A DNA stretch of 64,000 nucleotides from Thermoanaerobaculia bacterium (lineage in GTDB: Bacteria; Acidobacteriota; Thermoanaerobaculia; Gp7-AA8): contig JADGNZ010000023.1 of the NCBI GenBank assembly GCA_017883205.1, positions 30,019 to 94,018 on the forward strand, in the 5' to 3' direction. Numbering within the stretch: the stretch's first letter is position 1; the number at the start of each line of letters is the position of its first letter. Positions 8,701-16,662 of this stretch are shown one piece after another. The notes beneath the pieces are model-generated. The model was not told the origin of the DNA, made no database searches, and was given only the letters and a program-made list of their open reading frames with translations. The position numbers and the translations under genes were made by a program.

Positions 8701-11700
8701 CGACTACGTCTGGTTCGACCGCAACGCCAACGGCATTCAGGACGAGTCGCCGTTCGATGGCGTGAACGGCGTCACGGTGAAGCTCTTCGTCGACGACGGC
8801 GACGGCGTCCCCAGCGGGGGCGATCTCCAGGTGGCCACGACGATCACCGCTGACGATACCTTCGCTCGTCCCGGCTACTACCTCTTCGATGGCCTCATCC
8901 CGGGCCTGCCCTACTACGTGCAGTTCGTCCGGCCATCGGTCGCGACCGCGTTCACGTCGCGCGACACAGGCAGCGACGACACGCTCGACTCCGACGCGTC
9001 GCTCGTCGACGGCACCTCGCAAATCGTCACGCTCGCTCCGAATGAAGTGAACCGCACGGTTGACGCCGGTCTGATCGTCCCCGGTGGCACGCTGGCCCTC
9101 GGCAATCAGGTCTGGAACGACACGAACAACAACGGGATCTTCGAGCCGCAGAGCGGGGAGGTGGGCATCGACAATGTCCGTCTCGATCTTTACCGCGACG
9201 CAAACAACGACGGCGCGCCGTCGCTCGATGAGTACGTCGGCACGACGCTCACCCAGACCATCAACGGTTTTCCCGGCCGCTACCTGTTCGACAAGCTGGC
9301 CGCCGGCAACTACATCGTCGTCGTCAACTCGAACAACTTCCTCGGCACCGGCGCGCTCTTCGGACTGAGCACCAGCACGGGCAACGATCCGGCGCCCGAT
9401 CCTGACGACGATGTTGACGGAGACGACAACGGTACCAATGTCGGAGCGCTCATTGCCAGCCATCCCGTCACGCTCAGCGTCGGAGGCGAACCGACCAGCG
9501 AAGACGGCGACCCAAACACCAACCTCACCGTCGACTTCGGCTTCACGGCAACCCCGTCGACCATTGAGTATTACGACTATGGCGACGCGCCCGACGTCGG
9601 CTTCGGAACGTCCAGGGGCAACTACAACACGACGGCCCTCGACAACGGTCCCAGTCACCGCCTCGGAGTGCCGAATGCACCGTACCTCGGTGCTTGTGTC
9701 GACGCAGACAGCGGTCTCCTGCAGAACATCACAGCGGACGCCGACGACAACGGCGAGCACACTCTGGTAGTCGGAACGTGCGCCGGCAGCAGCGACGAAG
9801 ACGGCGTCACATTCACCGGACCGTTCACTCCGGGCAGCACGGCCACATTCAATGTCACGGCTGGCGGCGGCCCGACCCAATGCCATCTCGACGCCTGGGT
9901 CGACTGGAATCAGGACGGCATCTTCGGAAACAGCCCCGGCGAACAGATTGCGACCAATCTCATCGTCCCACTCGGACCGGCGACCGTGCTGACACCGACC
10001 GTTCCCGCCAACGCGATTCCGGGGACAACGTACGCACGCTTCCGCTGCTCGAGCGCCGGCAACCTGCCACCCACCGGTCCCGCGGCCGACGGCGAAGTCG
10101 AAGACTACGCGGTCGGCGTCATCGGCTACGACTATGGCGATGCACCGGCCAGCTACGGCACATCGGGTGCTGGCGCCGCGCGGCACCTCGTCGTTTCCAA
10201 TGCACCACTCGTTCTCGGCCAGTGCGTCGACACGGAGCTCGACGGACAACCGAGCGCCGACGCCCGCGGCGATGACGGAAACGCCGGCCTGAGCCGGGTC
10301 GGCGACTGTCTCAACGACGAAGACGGCGTGACCTTCACGTCTCCGATCTACACGTGCGGCACATCGAGCGTTTCCGTCGTCGCCAGCGCGGCAGGCAAAC
10401 TCGACGCCTGGCTTGATTTCGGCCGCAACGGCACCTTCGACCCATCGGATCAGATCTTCACCAACCAGTCCGTCGTGGCTGGAACGAACACGCTGACATT
10501 CAACGTGCCCTGCACGGCGTCAGTTGGCCTCTCCTACGCACGGTTCCGCCTCTCGTCAGCCGGTAACCTCGGGCCGACAGGAACGGCCGCCGACGGCGAA
10601 GTGGAAGATTACGCGGTCAACATCGCCGGGCTCGATTTCGGCGACGCCCCCGACACCTACAAAACGACGCTCGCCCCCGATGGAGCGCGCCACATCGTCG
10701 TCCCCGGATTCTCGCTTGGCGCCACCATCGACGCCGAGCCGAACGGACAACCGTCCGCAGGCGCGAACGGTGACGGAGCCGATGAGGATGGCGTGATCCT
10801 CCCGGCAGGTGCAATCATCAAGACCTGCGCGGCCAACACGCTCACGATCAATCTGACGAACACCGCCGCCCAACCCACGCCGAAACTCGACGCCTGGATC
10901 GACTTCGACGGCGATGGTCACTTCGACGATCCGCGCGACCGCGTGGCTACCGGCCTTGCGCTCGTCTCTGGCAGCAACATCCTCACCGTAAATGCGCCCT
11001 GCAACGCGCGAACTTCGAACACCTACGCGCGCTTCCGCCTGTCGTCGTCGGGCATCGCCACGCCCGGCGGCGTCGCGCTCAACGGTGAAGTCGAGGACTA
11101 TGCCGTCGTCGTCGAGGCTCTCGACTACGGCGACGCGCCCGCTCCCTATCCGACTCTGCTCGCGAACAATGGTGCTCGCCATCGCGTACTGCCGTCCGGC
11201 AACCCGACGCTCGGAACGTTCGTCGATACCGAGGCTGACGGTCAGCCCAATGCCACTGCCACGGGCGATGACACCTCCGGCGTTCCGGACGACGAAGATG
11301 GCGTGACGTTCCCGTTCCCGCTCGTCCTCGGCGCCCCGAGCAGCATGACCGTCCGCACCGGAGCCACCGGCGGCAACGTCAGTTGCTGGGTCGATTTCAA
11401 CGCGAACGGCAGTTGGCTCGACGCCGGCGAAAAAGTGATCAGCGATGTTTCGATGCCCGCCAACACCAGCCAGTCGTTCACGTTCACGGTTCCCCTCACG
11501 GCGGCCGTTGGAAACACGTTCACCCGCTGCCGCATCTCCACGCTTACGGGCCTCACGCCCGTCGGCGAGGCCCCGGACGGCGAAGTCGAAGATCACCTGA
11601 CCACGATCGTCAACGAGCATCCGTCGATCGGCATCGGCACCTGCGCCACGCTCAGCACCGACACGGTAGTCCTCGGTCACTGGGACGCCACGATCGACGT

Positions 11701-12172
11701 CCGTCTGCAGAACTACGGCGACGTGACGGACTTTGCGTTGCAGGTCAAGACGCCGCTCGCGGCGCTGTTCGGAGCGAACGTCAGCTACTCGGTGCTGTCG
11801 CTCACGAGCACGGCGTTCACTGTTAACCCCGGGTATAACGGGAACGCCGACACGAACCTGCTCGCGCCGGGCGCGACGCTGGCAGCCGGTGCCAGCGGCA
11901 TGATCCACCTCGTGATTCGCGCGCAATCGCTCACGCACGTCCCCGGCCCGTTCCTGCTGACCAGCACCGTCACGGCGACGAGTCTGGGCGGCAAACCGCT
12001 GACCGACAACTCACAGGATGGCTGCGATCCTGACCCCGATCATGACAACGACCCGACCAACAACAACACTCCGACGCCGATCCTCAACCCGGACGACATT
12101 CCGGCGATGGGCTTCGTCGTACTGAGCATCCTCGCAGCGATGATGGCGCTGATTGCACTGCGCCGCCTCTAG
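5729..12172 (+). CDS. Giant surface protein: DUF11-like, SdrD-B and GEVED repeats
   Basis: A 2147-residue secreted protein. ATG at 5729 follows GAAGGAG with good spacing; a GTG six bases upstream is in frame but less well placed. The signal peptide ends near SLQAQP. Residues 30-850 hold DUF11-like beta-sandwich repeats (TDTLPTGVVF, NPAKDNLSGSG types). Three SdrD-B-like domains start near residues 854, 988 and 1120 (LGDFVWVDTNHDGIQ, LGDYVWFDRNANGIQ, LGNQVWNDTNNNGIF) with Asp/Asn-rich calcium-type loops. Four GEVED modules, each opening D(Y/F)GDAP and closing with DGEVEDY or similar, span about 1279-1957. The C-terminus has IPAMGFVVLSILAAMMALIALRRL-type architecture, a proposed sorting or anchoring tail like IPTL-CTERM. 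Likely role: adhesion or cell-surface structure. It stands alone as a monocistron. Confidence 0.85.
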   Translation: MNRIILGVLGILLAAALSVSLQAQPLAKSAIQVGAGNTKQAGQTFGYRLTYNCSSTSGPCLGAQVIDLLPAAVAFVDTVPASPTGDVAAINVTNNFSGSGRTRVQFVLINPLPAGNSGDLLIDVKFPNGSTPDGTVATNTADGINLGASPGTFTTPPVNVTAIASLQVSLSKTLTSSPANLDLPESYRLRISNTSNSSGSLNLTAIGPVTDTLPTGVVFNGSTPAADCQPGCVGTTPATVTWTSPCSLPLTPGSNCDVSVNVTFPSATFTSGTNVTNSFTATGTPLGQSPTNLGIGQVTHSVTTFVPAPNASLGKSVNGNSPNPPTLNQTFSYDVSNGNNGNVALDGTTVIDTLPIQFQMSSVTTGSYNGAADFAAGVGVRVSYEKNTAPGVFTLWGSSPNATTNTTLTAPPPGLGAGEYVTKIKWEFGQTQPGMSTATKAAVTGKIINPSNAGAPVGFGDTITNCLDLSAVYTAGPTNVNRNTCPAFTLSGPFVQLNPAKDNLSGSGPFNPGQTVNFRLRVRSAAQSSDPGPLEDIVASDLLPVDLIFSSWTFDDQGTGLPAPQVFENIPNYKNTGRVLLRWHWNAGSGNLGVNQQVFINIATTIRVGAQFGSLSNTMDLAINAPGLAQRCSGGSTTDALDLDNDGSTSDTLCTASGSLNVAPIAQLVSSKKIKATCDGGAVTTSAGTLTGGAIEYHLTVTNPGTVPMQNFVLIDILPFVGDTGVRDTSPRGSQWTPLLAAPITPPAGTVIYYSTAGNPCRGEVGGPTSGCTAPNWTTVAPDPITSVRSFKIEFGARVVLPSDGIDFTYYMITPGTVAPATTAYNSFAYQADRADGLGALAAEPQKVGLTLGGCPAASLGDFVWVDTNHDGIQNDGPTGLNNVRVELWTPGVDGIQNTNDDVHLASTLTAASPTNTAGWYRFPGLAPGSYYTKVIPPPTFILTTQGATTDALDSDGNTSTGATRVVTLAANEDNPNLDFGLFATQKAALGDYVWFDRNANGIQDESPFDGVNGVTVKLFVDDGDGVPSGGDLQVATTITADDTFARPGYYLFDGLIPGLPYYVQFVRPSVATAFTSRDTGSDDTLDSDASLVDGTSQIVTLAPNEVNRTVDAGLIVPGGTLALGNQVWNDTNNNGIFEPQSGEVGIDNVRLDLYRDANNDGAPSLDEYVGTTLTQTINGFPGRYLFDKLAAGNYIVVVNSNNFLGTGALFGLSTSTGNDPAPDPDDDVDGDDNGTNVGALIASHPVTLSVGGEPTSEDGDPNTNLTVDFGFTATPSTIEYYDYGDAPDVGFGTSRGNYNTTALDNGPSHRLGVPNAPYLGACVDADSGLLQNITADADDNGEHTLVVGTCAGSSDEDGVTFTGPFTPGSTATFNVTAGGGPTQCHLDAWVDWNQDGIFGNSPGEQIATNLIVPLGPATVLTPTVPANAIPGTTYARFRCSSAGNLPPTGPAADGEVEDYAVGVIGYDYGDAPASYGTSGAGAARHLVVSNAPLVLGQCVDTELDGQPSADARGDDGNAGLSRVGDCLNDEDGVTFTSPIYTCGTSSVSVVASAAGKLDAWLDFGRNGTFDPSDQIFTNQSVVAGTNTLTFNVPCTASVGLSYARFRLSSAGNLGPTGTAADGEVEDYAVNIAGLDFGDAPDTYKTTLAPDGARHIVVPGFSLGATIDAEPNGQPSAGANGDGADEDGVILPAGAIIKTCAANTLTINLTNTAAQPTPKLDAWIDFDGDGHFDDPRDRVATGLALVSGSNILTVNAPCNARTSNTYARFRLSSSGIATPGGVALNGEVEDYAVVVEALDYGDAPAPYPTLLANNGARHRVLPSGNPTLGTFVDTEADGQPNATATGDDTSGVPDDEDGVTFPFPLVLGAPSSMTVRTGATGGNVSCWVDFNANGSWLDAGEKVISDVSMPANTSQSFTFTVPLTAAVGNTFTRCRISTLTGLTPVGEAPDGEVEDHLTTIVNEHPSIGIGTCATLSTDTVVLGHWDATIDVRLQNYGDVTDFALQVKTPLAALFGANVSYSVLSLTSTAFTVNPGYNGNADTNLLAPGATLAAGASGMIHLVIRAQSLTHVPGPFLLTSTVTATSLGGKPLTDNSQDGCDPDPDHDNDPTNNNTPTPILNPDDIPAMGFVVLSILAAMMALIALRRL

Positions 12173-12195
12173 GAGTGCGGTCGTCTCGACCGCGG

Positions 12196-12221
12196 GCACT
12201 CGGGCGTCCTCGCCCGAGTGC
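12196..12221 (+). terminator. Perfect hairpin after the giant gene
   Basis: GCACTCGGGCG and CGCCCGAGTGC form an 11-bp perfect stem around a 4-base loop, 23 bp after the stop codon. There is no T-tract, so intrinsic termination is uncertain. The hairpin resembles the GC-rich dispersed palindromes. Confidence 0.45.
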
Positions 12222-12330
12222 AGTAGGGCGGAGGTTGAAATCTCGCTCGCGTGAAGCACAGCTGCTCGGGGATCAGCGACAAGGGTTGCCGATCACGGTC
12301 GAGAAGGTGCTCTAACGTTCTGGAAAAACC

Positions 12331-12396
12331 ATTTCACGCGGAGACGCGGAGAACACGGAGGTTCTTTCTCCGCATCTCCGCGCCTCCGCGTGAAAT
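12331..12396. repeat. Dispersed palindrome, family A (TTCACGCGGAGACGCGGAG)
   Basis: The left arm ATTTCACGCGGAGACGCGGA is answered by CGCCTCCGCGTGAAAT. Full or half copies occur at 25505, 29621, 43114, 52803 and 60791. It lies between convergent genes. Confidence 0.75.
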
Positions 12397-12408
12397 GTCT
12401 TTGTCAGA

Positions 12409-13536
12409 TTACACCGTCGCTCCCCCGCACGAGCTGCCCGATCCTGCCGTGCAGCCGAAGCAGTGGCGGCGGGTGACAATGCGGCGGCTTTGCCATTTGG
12501 CGAGGTCGAACGCGGTGACGTGCATGGCGGCATCGCCGGGCAGCGCATCGAGATCGAGCATCTGGTTGAAATCGCAATCGTAGAGCCGCCCGTCCCAGGA
12601 GATCGAGATCGTGTTGCGGCACATCAATCCGTTGACCGCGGCGGGATTGAACGACTTCGCCAACCGCTCCATGTACGGATCGAGGTTCTCGCTGTCGACG
12701 AGCCACTCGAGAAACCGCGAGATCGGCATGTTGTTGAGCGTGAAGAGTCGATCGAACGAGATCGCGAAATTGCGCTGCAGGCCGTCCTTCCATTCGTTCT
12801 CGATGCTGGCCTGATTCGCGGAGAGAAACGCCCCGGCAGGATTACTCATCAGAGTCAGGCGCCGCCGCGGGTCGCCAGTGCCGTAGCCGGCTTCGTTCAG
12901 AAGATGGAGCGCCTCGATCGATTTGTCGAACGCGCCATCGCCGCGCTGCGCGTCGGTGTTGCGCTTCCGATAGTGCGGCAGCGAGGCCACGATCTCCACG
13001 CCGCGCTCTCCCAGCCACTCCACGAGTCCCTTGTTGCGCGGGAGTAGAAGGACCGACAGGTTGCATCGATCGATGACGTGCTTCCCTCGGCGCACCGCTT
13101 CCTCGACGACATAGCGAAAGTGCGGATGCAGCTCCGGCGCGCCGCCGGTGAGATCGACCGTATGAGCCGCCGTCTGGTCGAGCGCCCGCAGACAGGCCTC
13201 AATCGTGTCGAGACTCATCATCGCGTCGGTGCGGTCGGGCCCTGCATCGACGTGGCAGTGACGGCAGGTCATGTTGCAAAGCTTGCCGAGGTTGATTTGA
13301 AAGATCTCGAGGGACGCGGGGTGGAGGCCGGGAAAACCGGCGGCGGCAATCGCGCGCTCGAAGTCGAGCGGCTGACCTTCGATCACGACGTTGGCGAGTT
13401 GACGCAACTGCTCGGCGGGTGCCGCAAGGGTCGAATGCCGCGCGCGCAGCGATTGCGCCGCACGCGGACCATCGATCGAAGACGCAGCCAACTCCTCAGT
13501 CGAGTCCAAGATCGTGGATCCCTTCACTCTTCTCAC
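12409..13536 (-). CDS. arsS: Radical SAM protein, arsenosugar biosynthesis ArsS type
   Basis: A radical SAM enzyme of about 375 residues. The cluster motif CNMTCRHCHVDAGP (CxxxCxxC) is followed by DLTGGAPELHPHF, and the C-terminal cysteine-rich tail CFGCTAGSGSSCGG is typical of ArsS (DUF3641). In the proposed pathway ArsS makes dimethylarsinoyl-ribose sugars from SAM and methylated arsenicals. The gene immediately upstream encodes the peroxidase-like partner that usually accompanies ArsS. The start is uncertain: the frame is open to an ATG at 13608 inside the partner gene, but a GTG at 13536 overlaps the partner stop codon (GTGA) and would give translational coupling, so I prefer it. Homologues start still closer to the domain. 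Confidence 0.85.
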   Translation of the reverse strand: MRRVKGSTILDSTEELAASSIDGPRAAQSLRARHSTLAAPAEQLRQLANVVIEGQPLDFERAIAAAGFPGLHPASLEIFQINLGKLCNMTCRHCHVDAGPDRTDAMMSLDTIEACLRALDQTAAHTVDLTGGAPELHPHFRYVVEEAVRRGKHVIDRCNLSVLLLPRNKGLVEWLGERGVEIVASLPHYRKRNTDAQRGDGAFDKSIEALHLLNEAGYGTGDPRRRLTLMSNPAGAFLSANQASIENEWKDGLQRNFAISFDRLFTLNNMPISRFLEWLVDSENLDPYMERLAKSFNPAAVNGLMCRNTISISWDGRLYDCDFNQMLDLDALPGDAAMHVTAFDLAKWQSRRIVTRRHCFGCTAGSGSSCGGATV

Positions 13537-13868
13537 ATCCCCGCTTTCTTCGCGTGTTCCTTCATCTGCATCCCATGAACAAGCGACGCTCCTCCTCGGA
13601 TTGCACACGCCACATGAACAGCCTCGGTCATCTGCTCGAGGTCAGCGCCTTTCTCGAGACTGGTGGTCGTGTAGGCGTCGATGCAGTACGGACACTGCAC
13701 CGCATGCGCGACCGCCAGCGCGATCAGCGCCTTCTCACGTTCCGTGAGCGCGCCCGCCGCGAACACGGCGTTGTAGTACTCGAAGAATTTCTTCGCGAGA
13801 TCGGGAGCACCCTCGGCGATGTCGCCAAACGCGCCAAGATGTTTCGATTCGTAGTAGTGCTCGGACAT
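13533..13868 (-). CDS. Arsenosugar-associated carboxymuconolactone decarboxylase-like protein
   Basis: A 111-residue AhpD/CMD-type protein. It has EREKALIALAVAHAVQCPYCIDAYTTTSLEKG, with the CxxC pair (CPYC) and the following conserved His-free helix of peroxidase-like CMD proteins, and a GGASLVHGMQMK tail. This matches the arsenosugar biosynthesis-associated peroxidase-like family, which is found next to ArsS. The exact reaction is not established. The ATG at 13868 is preceded by GGAGAAAC on the coding strand. It is the first gene of a two-gene operon and its stop overlaps the likely arsS start. Confidence 0.85.
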   Translation of the reverse strand: MSEHYYESKHLGAFGDIAEGAPDLAKKFFEYYNAVFAAGALTEREKALIALAVAHAVQCPYCIDAYTTTSLEKGADLEQMTEAVHVACAIRGGASLVHGMQMKEHAKKAGM

Positions 13869-13913
13869 GGTTTCTCCTTCGTGGCGGGAGTCTATGACAC
13901 GGTTGTTGAATCA

Positions 13914-14036
13914 CCGGAGGCGAGACGCCTCCGAGCCAGCCGGCGAGGACGCCAGCGTTCCATCCGCATTGGCCGCGCTTTGTGCCGGCGGAACGCTGGC
14001 GTCCCGCCGGCTGGCCTGGCGGCGTCCTCGCCGCCA
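13914..14036. repeat. Dispersed palindrome, family D (GACGCCAGCGTTCC)
   Basis: The arms GGAGGCGAGACGCCTCCGAG / CCGGCGAGGACGCCAGCGTTCC and GGAACGCTGGCGTCCCGCCGG / GGCGGCGTCCTCGCCGCC form a long imperfect hairpin around a short spacer. A second copy lies at 63591-63765. Confidence 0.75.
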
Positions 14037-14097
14037 ACACCAATCAGTACTAGACCCCAGCCCCGAAGCGCAGATGATCCGCACTTCGGAGGCAGCG

Positions 14098-15027
14098 ATG
14101 CGCAGATGGTTCGTCACGTGTGTGGTTCTCTTGTCGTGTGCGGCGCCGGCGTTGGCGCAATCGATCACGTGCGAATCGCCGGAGGGGGCCTACCGCGAAT
14201 GCCGCGGCGGATCTGCCGGCAAGGCCGAACTGACGATGGAGCTCAGCGACAACCGCTGCATCGAGGGCACCACCTACGGAACGCGCATGGAAGGCGTGGT
14301 GTGGGTCGATCGCGGTTGCCGCGGCCGCTTTTCGTTTCGTGGCGGCAGCCTCACCGGCAACCGGCGCATCATCTGCGAGTCGCAGAAAGGGACGCTCGAA
14401 TGGTGCCCCGCCGAATTGAACAACGCCCCCGATCCGAAGGCCGGCGTATCGCTCGTCCGCCAGCTCGGCGAAAAAGCGTGCGTCGAGGGCGAGGGGTGGG
14501 GTTACGACATCGAGCGCGATCAGGTCTGGGTCGATAAGGGATGCCGCGGCGAATTCATGATCGGTCACGCCAATCCGTCGAAAGCCGTGGAGGCGCTCGA
14601 CGCCAAAGTCATCTGCGAGACACCCAACCGCGGGAAAGTGCAATGTGCGGCGGATACCGGGGCCGGCGTGCGCATTATCCGCACGCTGAACGACACCACA
14701 TGCGGCTTCGGAAAGCAGTGGGGTTACGACGAGAGGAGCATCTGGGTCAGCGGCGGCTGCCGCGCCGAGTTCGCGATCCGCGGCGTCGTCAAGCCGACCA
14801 TCCAGGCCGTGACGTGCGAGTCGCACAACAACGTTCGTGTGGCCTGCCCGGCGGAGACGAGATACGGAGTCGCGCTCGTACGCAACACCGGCGAGAGCGA
14901 ATGCGTGCTCGGCAAGAGCTGGGGCTTCGACGACAAAGGCGTCTGGGTCGCTGAAAGCTGCCGCGCCCAATTCGCCCTCGGCGGCTACCGCCTCCGCCGG
15001 CTACCAAGCTTCCTCCAACGGCGATGA
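14098..15027 (+). CDS. DUF3011 repeat protein, main part (frameshifted)
   Basis: An exported protein of about 309 residues. The ATG at 14098 sits behind GGAGG and opens a signal peptide MRRWFVTCVVLLSCAAPALA. The mature part is a series of DUF3011 modules of about 55 residues, each with a starting C(E/S)S..., a middle (S/R)LVRQLGEKACVEG-like segment, a WG(Y/F)D core and a closing VW(V)(D/S)(K/G)GCR(A/G)EF. Five modules are visible. The frame then runs into GGYRLRRLPSFLQRR and stops, while a sixth module starts in another frame at 15024. DUF3011 proteins are secreted and without known function, possibly carbohydrate- or surface-binding by disulphide-linked beta domains. The broken end is described as a finding. 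Confidence 0.75.
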   Translation: MRRWFVTCVVLLSCAAPALAQSITCESPEGAYRECRGGSAGKAELTMELSDNRCIEGTTYGTRMEGVVWVDRGCRGRFSFRGGSLTGNRRIICESQKGTLEWCPAELNNAPDPKAGVSLVRQLGEKACVEGEGWGYDIERDQVWVDKGCRGEFMIGHANPSKAVEALDAKVICETPNRGKVQCAADTGAGVRIIRTLNDTTCGFGKQWGYDERSIWVSGGCRAEFAIRGVVKPTIQAVTCESHNNVRVACPAETRYGVALVRNTGESECVLGKSWGFDDKGVWVAESCRAQFALGGYRLRRLPSFLQRR

Positions 15028-15209
15028 AGCTCATCTGCGAGTCCGCCGACGGCCAGAAAAAGATTTGCGAGGTCGACGCTTCACACGGCGTGGGCCTGCT
15101 GCGCCAGATCAGCGAAACCGACTGCGTCCTCAATCGGAGCTGGGGCTACGGCCGCGACGGGATCTGGGTGACGGACGGCTGCCGCGCGGAGTTTGTGGTC
15201 GCGAAGTGA
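15024..15209 (+). pseudogene. Sixth DUF3011 module, separated by a frameshift
   Basis: These 61 residues contain one full DUF3011 module (MKLICESADGQKKICEVD, then LLRQISETDC, WGYGRDGIWVTDGCRAEF). The ATG at 15024 overlaps the stop of the preceding frame, so separate coupled translation is formally possible. However, reading this frame upstream gives a proline-rich linker PPPPATKLPPTA that would join naturally to module five, and the piece has no signal peptide of its own. I infer a single-base indel near 14985-15000 in one original gene, or an assembly error. Confidence 0.6.
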
Positions 15210-15291
15210 GGGAGTCGGATTTCGGGAGTCGGGTGTCGGAGCAGTTCGGCACTTGCCCCCGACTCCCGACCCCCGACTCCCGCGGTCTACG
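15207..15291. repeat. Dispersed palindrome, family E (GGGAGTCGG)
   Basis: GGGAGTCGGATTTCGGGAG at the left is answered by CGACTCCCGACCCCCGACTC at the right. Another, longer-spaced pair of the same arms lies at 46846-47060. It lies between the convergent DUF3011 and Gln/Ala-rich genes and may aid termination. Confidence 0.6.
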
Positions 15292-15295
15292 CAAA

Positions 15296-16435
15296 CTACT
15301 GAATCACCCGAAGATTGAGTATCCCCGAAATGGTCAGCGAGAAAATCGTGGTCTTGCCGTTTGACCGGCGGCCGTATTTCGCTCGCGTGTAGTAGGCATC
15401 TTCGTAGCCACGTTGGAAGCCTTGGCGGAAATAGTAGTTGTAATCGCTCTGCGAGACATACCGTCCCGAGTAGCCGTAGTTGGCGTCACGATAGGCAAAT
15501 GCGTCCTGGTATTTGTATCCCCAGTGATCCATCCGGTCTGCCTCGCCGGCGCGATATCCCTGGTCATACCCATAGTTGATTGCCTGGCGCAGAATGTCGG
15601 CGCCATAACGGTTCGTACGGCGCGTCTGCCCGCTGATCGTATAGGTGTACGTGGACGCCGTGCGGTAGAAGGGGTCGCCGTTGTAGTTGTAATTCTGTTC
15701 GTTCCGGAGCCGCTGCTGCTGCGCTTGCAGAGCCTGCGCATACTGCTGCTGGATCTGATACTGCGACTGGCGCTTCTGCTGCTGCAGTTGTGCGTTCTGC
15801 GCCTGGATGGCACGTAATTGCTGATCTAGATTATTTTGATACTGACTGGCGCGCTGCTGCTCGATGGCGATCTGTTGCTGCTGTTGCTGTGCGAGTTGCT
15901 GCTGCGCGGCCTGCTGCGTGTTTGGCTGGCTCGTTGCGCCATTCTGCGCGCGCTGCTTTCCCGGAGGAACCGCCTTCTGTGCCTGCGCTGGATGCTGCTG
16001 CGCTGCCTGTGCTGCCCGTGCTTGTTGCGCTTGCAACGCCTGCTGCTGTGCTTGCTGCGCAGCCTGCTGCGCGTTTGGCTGGCTCGTTGCGCCATTCTGC
16101 GCGCGCTGCCTTCCCGGAGGAACCGCCTTCTGTGCCTGCGCTGGATGCTGCTGCGCCGCCTGCGCCGCCTGTGCTGCCTGTGCCGCCTGCGCTGCCTGTG
16201 CCTGTTGCGCTTGCAACGCCTGTTGCTGTTGCTGCGCCTGAGCCGCCTGCTGTTTGCTCACCGCGTCGGCGTCGCCTTTTCCTTTGTTACCCTTCGCCTT
16301 GTCCTTCTCATCTTTGCTCTGTTTGTCCTGCTTGCCCTGGTCTTTGCCCTGATTGTCCTGCTGTGCATAGGCACCGGCAGACGTGCCAAAAAGCAGAAGC
16401 GCAAGCATTGCGCCGGTCAATCCAATTCGTTTCAT
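15296..16435 (-). CDS. Gln/Ala-rich exported protein with internal duplication
   Basis: A 379-residue protein starting MKRIGLTGAMLALLLFGTSAGAYAQ, a clear signal peptide; the ATG at 16435 follows GGAGG at good distance. After a Lys/Asp/Gln-rich stretch (residues 26-55) comes a long low-complexity region of Gln and Ala, including two copies of a 51-residue block with QKAVPPG(R/K)QRAQNGATSQPN. The C-terminal 120 residues are different: rich in Tyr, with ADILRQAINYGYDQGYRAGEAD and FRQGFQRGYEDAYY, a Gly-Tyr repeat motif of the RxGxxxGYxDG kind. I recognise no enzyme family. It is probably a periplasmic or cell-wall structural protein. No operon partner is apparent. Confidence 0.7.
   Translation of the reverse strand: MKRIGLTGAMLALLLFGTSAGAYAQQDNQGKDQGKQDKQSKDEKDKAKGNKGKGDADAVSKQQAAQAQQQQQALQAQQAQAAQAAQAAQAAQAAQQHPAQAQKAVPPGRQRAQNGATSQPNAQQAAQQAQQQALQAQQARAAQAAQQHPAQAQKAVPPGKQRAQNGATSQPNTQQAAQQQLAQQQQQQIAIEQQRASQYQNNLDQQLRAIQAQNAQLQQQKRQSQYQIQQQYAQALQAQQQRLRNEQNYNYNGDPFYRTASTYTYTISGQTRRTNRYGADILRQAINYGYDQGYRAGEADRMDHWGYKYQDAFAYRDANYGYSGRYVSQSDYNYYFRQGFQRGYEDAYYTRAKYGRRSNGKTTIFSLTISGILNLRVIQ
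15920..16225. repeat. 153-bp tandem duplication inside the Gln/Ala-rich gene
   Basis: The stretch containing CGTTGCGCCATTCTGCGCGC appears at 15931 and again at 16084, an offset of 153 bp (51 codons). The duplication is in frame, with few differences, so it is recent or kept homogeneous. Confidence 0.7.
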
Positions 16436-16662
16436 GGGTGTTGCCTCCGATTCAGCGGCCCTGGGCGATGCAGGATTGCGCCGCGCGCAGGTCGTATGCA
16501 GGCCTTCAATGCAAGCGGCGGCCCAGGATCCAGCGAACTGGCGGGCGATCAAACACAGCGTGCGCCCCGTCAATGGCGAACGAATCGAATGTCACACTGC
16601 GAAGTTCAGAACCCAGCATCGACGGTGCAAAACACACTATCGATTACTGGAGTGAAAAGAAC

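Noticed and set aside
7784..10249. 821-codon frame on the minus strand
   Set aside because: It is antisense to the giant surface-protein gene, which has a signal peptide, a ribosome-binding site and domain matches; the antisense frame has none and shows Arg/Val/Asp-rich composition typical of GC-rich shadows.
12251..12583. Small gene between the giant gene and arsS
   Set aside because: It is formed by the family A repeat and the antisense of the arsS 3' end; peptides such as FHAETRRTRR are common artefacts of this repeat.
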